The notes under the pieces: generated by a model | What the model was told of the DNA's origin: nothing | Database searches by the model: none | What the model saw: the letters and a program-made list of their open reading frames with translations, nothing else | Program-made: the position numbers and the translations under genes | Part shown: positions 61,085 through 64,000 of the stretch, piece by piece | Numbering within the stretch: the stretch's first letter is position 1 | Layout: each line of letters starts with the position of its first letter | Origin: UBA5704 sp036264355 | Lineage (GTDB): Bacteria; Acidobacteriota; Thermoanaerobaculia; Multivoradales; UBA5704 | Direction of reading: 5' to 3' | Assembly (NCBI GenBank): GCA_036264355.1 | Contig: DATARD010000394.1 | Location: 22,551-86,550 of the forward strand | Length of the DNA stretch: 64,000 bases

Positions 61085-62376
61085 CCGGGAGGCTTGAGGT
61101 TATAGAGTTGAAGCAGGACCGCCAGCGCTTCGCGGTCGACTCCCAGGCTCTTGAAGACCGGTATCACCTGATCCAGCTCCTGGTACAGGCTGTCCACATC
61201 GCCGAGTTTCAGGTAGACGGTCGCGAGGTCGAGGGAGACCAACGCCGCCTCGTAGACCAAGCCGCGGTCCCGGTAGCCCTGGCGGGTGCGCAGCAAGGTC
61301 TCCTCGGCAGCATTCAGATCGCCGAGGTCGCGCAGGAGCTGGCCTTCCTGCCAGGCGGCGCGCAGCGCGGCCAGCGGATCGCTGAATTGCTGGTACAGGG
61401 GCTTTGCCTTGCAGTAGGTGGACAGCGCCTGCTCCCGCCGGTCGAGATCAAGGTAGCAGCGGGCCAGGTTGTGGCAGGCGGCGAGCAACTGGTGCGGCTC
61501 GCGTTCCTGGTCGCCGATCAAGGGGATCGCCCGCTTGAGGACGCGTGCCGCAGCCTCCGCTTGGTCCGCAGAGAAGAGGGCGATCGCCTTCAGCACCAGC
61601 GTGCGGGCATACGCCTGGGTCTCTCCCATCTCGCGGTAGATGCGGCCCGCTTCCTGGGCCATTGCGACGGCCATGTCTAACTGTCTCTGGCCGGTGCGTA
61701 GCGACGCCGTCTGTTCAAGGAGCTTGGCGCGCAATGGCGGATCGCCAGTCCCTTCGGTGCTGAGCTGGAGCGACTTGGCGAGGGCCTCTTCCGCCTCCTG
61801 AAGACGGCCGGAGGCGCGCAAGGCATTGCCGTGGTGCCCCCACGCCCGGGCGCGGCAGTCGGCCAGGCGCCGCGCACTGCCGGCGGCCTCGACGGTGCAG
61901 CCTTCGGCGGCGAGACAGGAGAGATTGGAAAGATGCAGCATCCTCGCCGGGCTCTCAAAGCGCGAGGCGTGGCTCAAATCGCCCAGGTGCCGGACCATCT
62001 CCAGGCTGGCGAACCGGCTGTCGTGGCGTACGGCATGAGCCTGCTCTTTCCGAGGCAGAAGAGCGAGCCCGGCCATCAGCTCGTCCGGAGAGCGCTCCGC
62101 CGGCTTTCCTACGGCAAAAAATGCGTTGAGGACCTGCTCGGCCGCGTCGAAGACCTGGTTGTAGTCGTCGGCGGAATCCGGCGCCTCCGCGGGCTGCACC
62201 GGCAGGCCGAACAAGCGCGCCCACCGCCGAGGCCGCCAGCCCATCTGGTTGATGCGCTGCCGGCACTTTGCGCAGTCGGAGAGAAGATGACGAACAGGAA
62301 GCACGCCGGCGTGCCGGACGCCGCGCAGAGCATTCTCAAACTCCGGCTGGCTGAAGTGTCCCGAGAGATCTGCCAT
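61081..62376 (-). CDS. TPR protein with N-terminal Cys/His cluster
   Basis: A 431-residue cytoplasmic protein. The first 50 residues (GVRHAGVLPVRHLLSDCAKC, RQRINQMGW) carry a His/Cys pattern like the zinc finger of anti-sigma-type proteins. The rest is helical repeats (RARAWGHHGNALRASGRLQE, LLAACHNLARCYLDLDRREQ, LGDLNAAEETLLRTRQGYRD, AALVSLDLATVYLKLGDVDS). It is a paralogue of the protein at 8622-9869. It may be a transcriptional regulator partner, but no sigma factor gene is adjacent. Its stop overlaps the subtilase remnant. Confidence 0.72.
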   Translation of the reverse strand: MADLSGHFSQPEFENALRGVRHAGVLPVRHLLSDCAKCRQRINQMGWRPRRWARLFGLPVQPAEAPDSADDYNQVFDAAEQVLNAFFAVGKPAERSPDELMAGLALLPRKEQAHAVRHDSRFASLEMVRHLGDLSHASRFESPARMLHLSNLSCLAAEGCTVEAAGSARRLADCRARAWGHHGNALRASGRLQEAEEALAKSLQLSTEGTGDPPLRAKLLEQTASLRTGQRQLDMAVAMAQEAGRIYREMGETQAYARTLVLKAIALFSADQAEAAARVLKRAIPLIGDQEREPHQLLAACHNLARCYLDLDRREQALSTYCKAKPLYQQFSDPLAALRAAWQEGQLLRDLGDLNAAEETLLRTRQGYRDRGLVYEAALVSLDLATVYLKLGDVDSLYQELDQVIPVFKSLGVDREALAVLLQLYNLKPPG

Positions 62377-62456
62377 TCAGGACCGCCTGCTCCGCGGAAA
62401 CAGGGACCAGAAGTCGCTCCCCTCGGCGCGGACCTTCTTTTCCTAGAATAGCTGTT

Positions 62457-63803
62457 TCAGCGCGTTGGGGCTAGCTTCTCCGGGCGCCGCACCACGACAC
62501 CCCCACGCATCACGAAGCGGACGTCTTTCACGGCGGTGATGTCGCTCGTCGGATCGCCCGCGACCGCCACCAGGTCGGCCAGGAAGCCGGGGCGGATCTG
62601 GCCAAGGCGGTCCTGCCAGCCGAGGATGCGGGCATCGACCGCGGTCGCCGCCAGCAGCGCTTCGGCCGGTTTCATGCCGTCGCGGACCATCCAGTCGAGC
62701 TCGCGCCAGCTCGTGCCGTGAGCGAAGACCCCGACGTCGCTGCCGCAGCCGATCGTCACTCCCGCCTTGCGCGCCGCCCGGAACGCCCGTTCCGCCTGCC
62801 GCATGCCCTCGGTCGGCGGCGTTTTTCCCGGGACATCTCCGGGGACGTAGCCGTCGAAGTACTGCGCATAGGCGGCCTCGGCGGCGAGGGTCGGCAGGAA
62901 GGCGACGTGATGCTCCGCCATCAGGCGGAAGACCTCGTCGGTGCCGCCATAGCCATGCTCGATGGTGTCGACGCCGGCCAAGGTGGCGCGGCGCATCCCC
63001 TCCGCGGTCTCGGAGTGCGCGGAGACCTTGCGGCCGAGCGTGTGTGCCGCCTCTACCAAAACATTCAGCTCCTCCTGGGTGAACGTCGGTGACTGGGCGC
63101 CGCCCGGTCCGCAGCGGTAGTCGGCGTAGACCTTGATCCAGTCCGCTCCATGTCCGGCCTGCTCGCGCACCGCGGCGAGGATCTCCGGCGCGCCGCTCAC
63201 CTCCTGGGCGCCCTTCGGCAGCTCGAGATCCGGACGGAAGCCGCGCGGACCGGGACCGTAACAGGAAGTCGCGACGATCGCGCGCGTCGCCACCTCCAGG
63301 CGCGGCCCGGCCACGATTCCCTCGTCGATCGCCCGCTTCAGCGACAGATCGGCGTAGCCCGCGCCCTCGGTGCCGAGGTCCCGCAGCGTGGTGAATCCGG
63401 AGCGCAGCGTCTCCTCGGCGTGGCGCACGGCCACGATGGTGCGGTAGTCAACCGGCTCCTTGAGCACCTGGTCGTTCCACAGCGTCTCGTCATAAGGGTG
63501 GAGGAAGAGGTGCGAGTGGAGATCCATCAAGCCCGGCAGCAGGGTCGCGTCCGGCAGCTCGATCGCCTCGGCGCCGGCCGGCACCTTGACCGCCGCCGCC
63601 GGTCCGACCGCCGTGATCCGCTCGCCTTCGACGACCACCACCCAGCCGGCATGGACCGTCGCGTCCTCCGCCGTGAACACCCGCGCCGGCCGCAATACGT
63701 AGGTGCCGTGCGGCGCGGCGAGCCCTCCGGTTGTGCCACCGAGCAGCAGCGCCGCCGCCAGGACGGCGCCAAAGACCGCGCCGGATTCTCCGAGTCTCCT
63801 CAT
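62457..63803 (-). CDS. Exported amidohydrolase (imidazolonepropionase-like)
   Basis: A 448-residue metal-dependent amidohydrolase with a signal peptide (GAVLAAALLLGGTTGGLAAP), so periplasmic or secreted. The metal ligands are all visible: GLMDLHSHLF (H-x-H), the carboxylated-lysine candidate in WIKVYAD, SAHSETAEG, DTIEHGYGG and CGSDVGVFAH. The closest match by pattern is the imidazolonepropionase-like/Xaa-Pro dipeptidase group of amidohydrolases. The substrate is unknown, possibly a dipeptide or cyclic amide. GGAGGAGA precedes ATG 63803. Confidence 0.86.
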   Translation of the reverse strand: MRRLGESGAVFGAVLAAALLLGGTTGGLAAPHGTYVLRPARVFTAEDATVHAGWVVVVEGERITAVGPAAAVKVPAGAEAIELPDATLLPGLMDLHSHLFLHPYDETLWNDQVLKEPVDYRTIVAVRHAEETLRSGFTTLRDLGTEGAGYADLSLKRAIDEGIVAGPRLEVATRAIVATSCYGPGPRGFRPDLELPKGAQEVSGAPEILAAVREQAGHGADWIKVYADYRCGPGGAQSPTFTQEELNVLVEAAHTLGRKVSAHSETAEGMRRATLAGVDTIEHGYGGTDEVFRLMAEHHVAFLPTLAAEAAYAQYFDGYVPGDVPGKTPPTEGMRQAERAFRAARKAGVTIGCGSDVGVFAHGTSWRELDWMVRDGMKPAEALLAATAVDARILGWQDRLGQIRPGFLADLVAVAGDPTSDITAVKDVRFVMRGGVVVRRPEKLAPTR

Positions 63804-63820
63804 CGTCGTCTCCTCCGCCA

Positions 63821-63856
63821 AAAGAAAACCGGGTGAGCCTTGGAAGGCTCACCCGG
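63821..63856 (-). terminator. Intrinsic terminator upstream of the amidohydrolase gene
   Basis: On the minus strand the arms CCGGGTGAGCCTT and AAGGCTCACCCGG form a 13-bp stem with a 2-base loop (a larger loop is likely in practice), followed by TTTTCTTTT. It ends transcription of the gene entering from the right edge. Confidence 0.85.
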
Positions 63857-63883
63857 AAGGGTGTCAAGGCGGCGGGTGCCTCC

Positions 63884-64000
63884 TTACGGGGTGAGGATGA
63901 CGCCGTTGACGACCGAGTTGGTGGCGTTGTCGAGCGCGATGGCGTCGTAGCCGACCTCATAGAGGCCCGACGCGGACATCGAGGTGATCACCCAGTTCTG
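63884..64000 (-). CDS. C-terminal end of an unidentified protein (partial)
   Basis: A minus-strand frame enters from the right edge and stops at TAA 63886-63884, giving 38 residues (NWVITSMSASGLYEVGYDAI, ALDNATNSVVNGVILTP). The alternating hydrophobic pattern suggests the last beta strands of a secreted domain. A terminator follows 28 bases later, which supports this as a true gene end. No family can be named. Confidence 0.55.
   Translation of the reverse strand, partial: QNWVITSMSASGLYEVGYDAIALDNATNSVVNGVILTP

Overview
The window is a continuous piece of a GC-rich bacterial chromosome with no rRNA, tRNA, CRISPR array or recognisable transposase gene. The gene content points to Acidobacteriota, most likely the Thermoanaerobaculia branch. 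The reasons are three tandem secreted 'VWFA-related' proteins (TIGR03436 type), a giant SdrD/GEVED surface protein with an IPTL-CTERM tail, regulator-propeller hybrid kinase remnants and zinc-finger/TPR proteins. The phylum call is an inference from these families, not a measured placement.

Layout. 1-2.7 kb: the end of a lower-GC exopolysaccharide-type segment (membrane GT2 glycosyltransferase plus a membrane protein with a carbohydrate-binding-like domain), followed by a decayed HigBA-type toxin-antitoxin pair (2.7-3.3 kb). 3.3-12.4 kb: a Tat-exported M20-like peptidase, an Asp-box repeat protein, a lipoprotein divergent from fabI, a TPR protein, a small secreted protein, and an overlapping manC-trmB-small membrane protein operon. 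12.4-18.5 kb (minus): the classical phoH-pgpH-ybeY-corC-era operon. 18.6-22.2 kb (minus): uma2-like nuclease, nnr, tsaE and hbd, chained by short overlaps. 22.3-24.8 kb: a DUF2064 transferase divergent from a SAM hydrolase, a DUF4177 protein and a holin-like pair. 24.8-31.1 kb: three full VWFA-related proteins plus a 108-residue internally deleted fourth copy, interrupted by a DUF4258/DUF2283 remnant pair. 31.3-40.7 kb: housekeeping (YpdA-like reductase, thiD, lgt, DHH phosphoesterase, Kir-type K+ channel, TM2 protein, recO, glyQ, glyS). 40.8-41.5 kb: a FitAB-like toxin-antitoxin pair with a visible operator. 41.8-51.2 kb: kelch-like secreted protein, alpha/beta hydrolase, a wrecked hybrid sensor kinase, UBP zinc finger, gluzincin/TPR protein, and a His-rich secreted protein followed by a TonB receptor. 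51.2-57.7 kb: one 2160-residue surface protein. 58.0-61.1 kb: an accessory and decay patch (ParE/Phd pair, miniature histidine kinase-AraC fusion, YwbE, a 21-bp tandem repeat, a 34-bp palindrome, a gutted subtilase). 61.1-64 kb: TPR protein, exported amidohydrolase and the tail of a further gene.

The most unusual theme is repeated loss of gene interiors. Several genes keep recognisable 5' and 3' ends while the middle is missing, sometimes exactly in frame: the mini VWFA protein at 30815-31141 and the kinase-AraC fusion at 58648-59358. Other cases are frameshifted (hybrid kinase 44912-46027, subtilase 59879-61084, DUF4258 28583-28711). A second theme is -10 hexamers placed 6-8 bases before start codons, which suggests leaderless transcripts at several genes.
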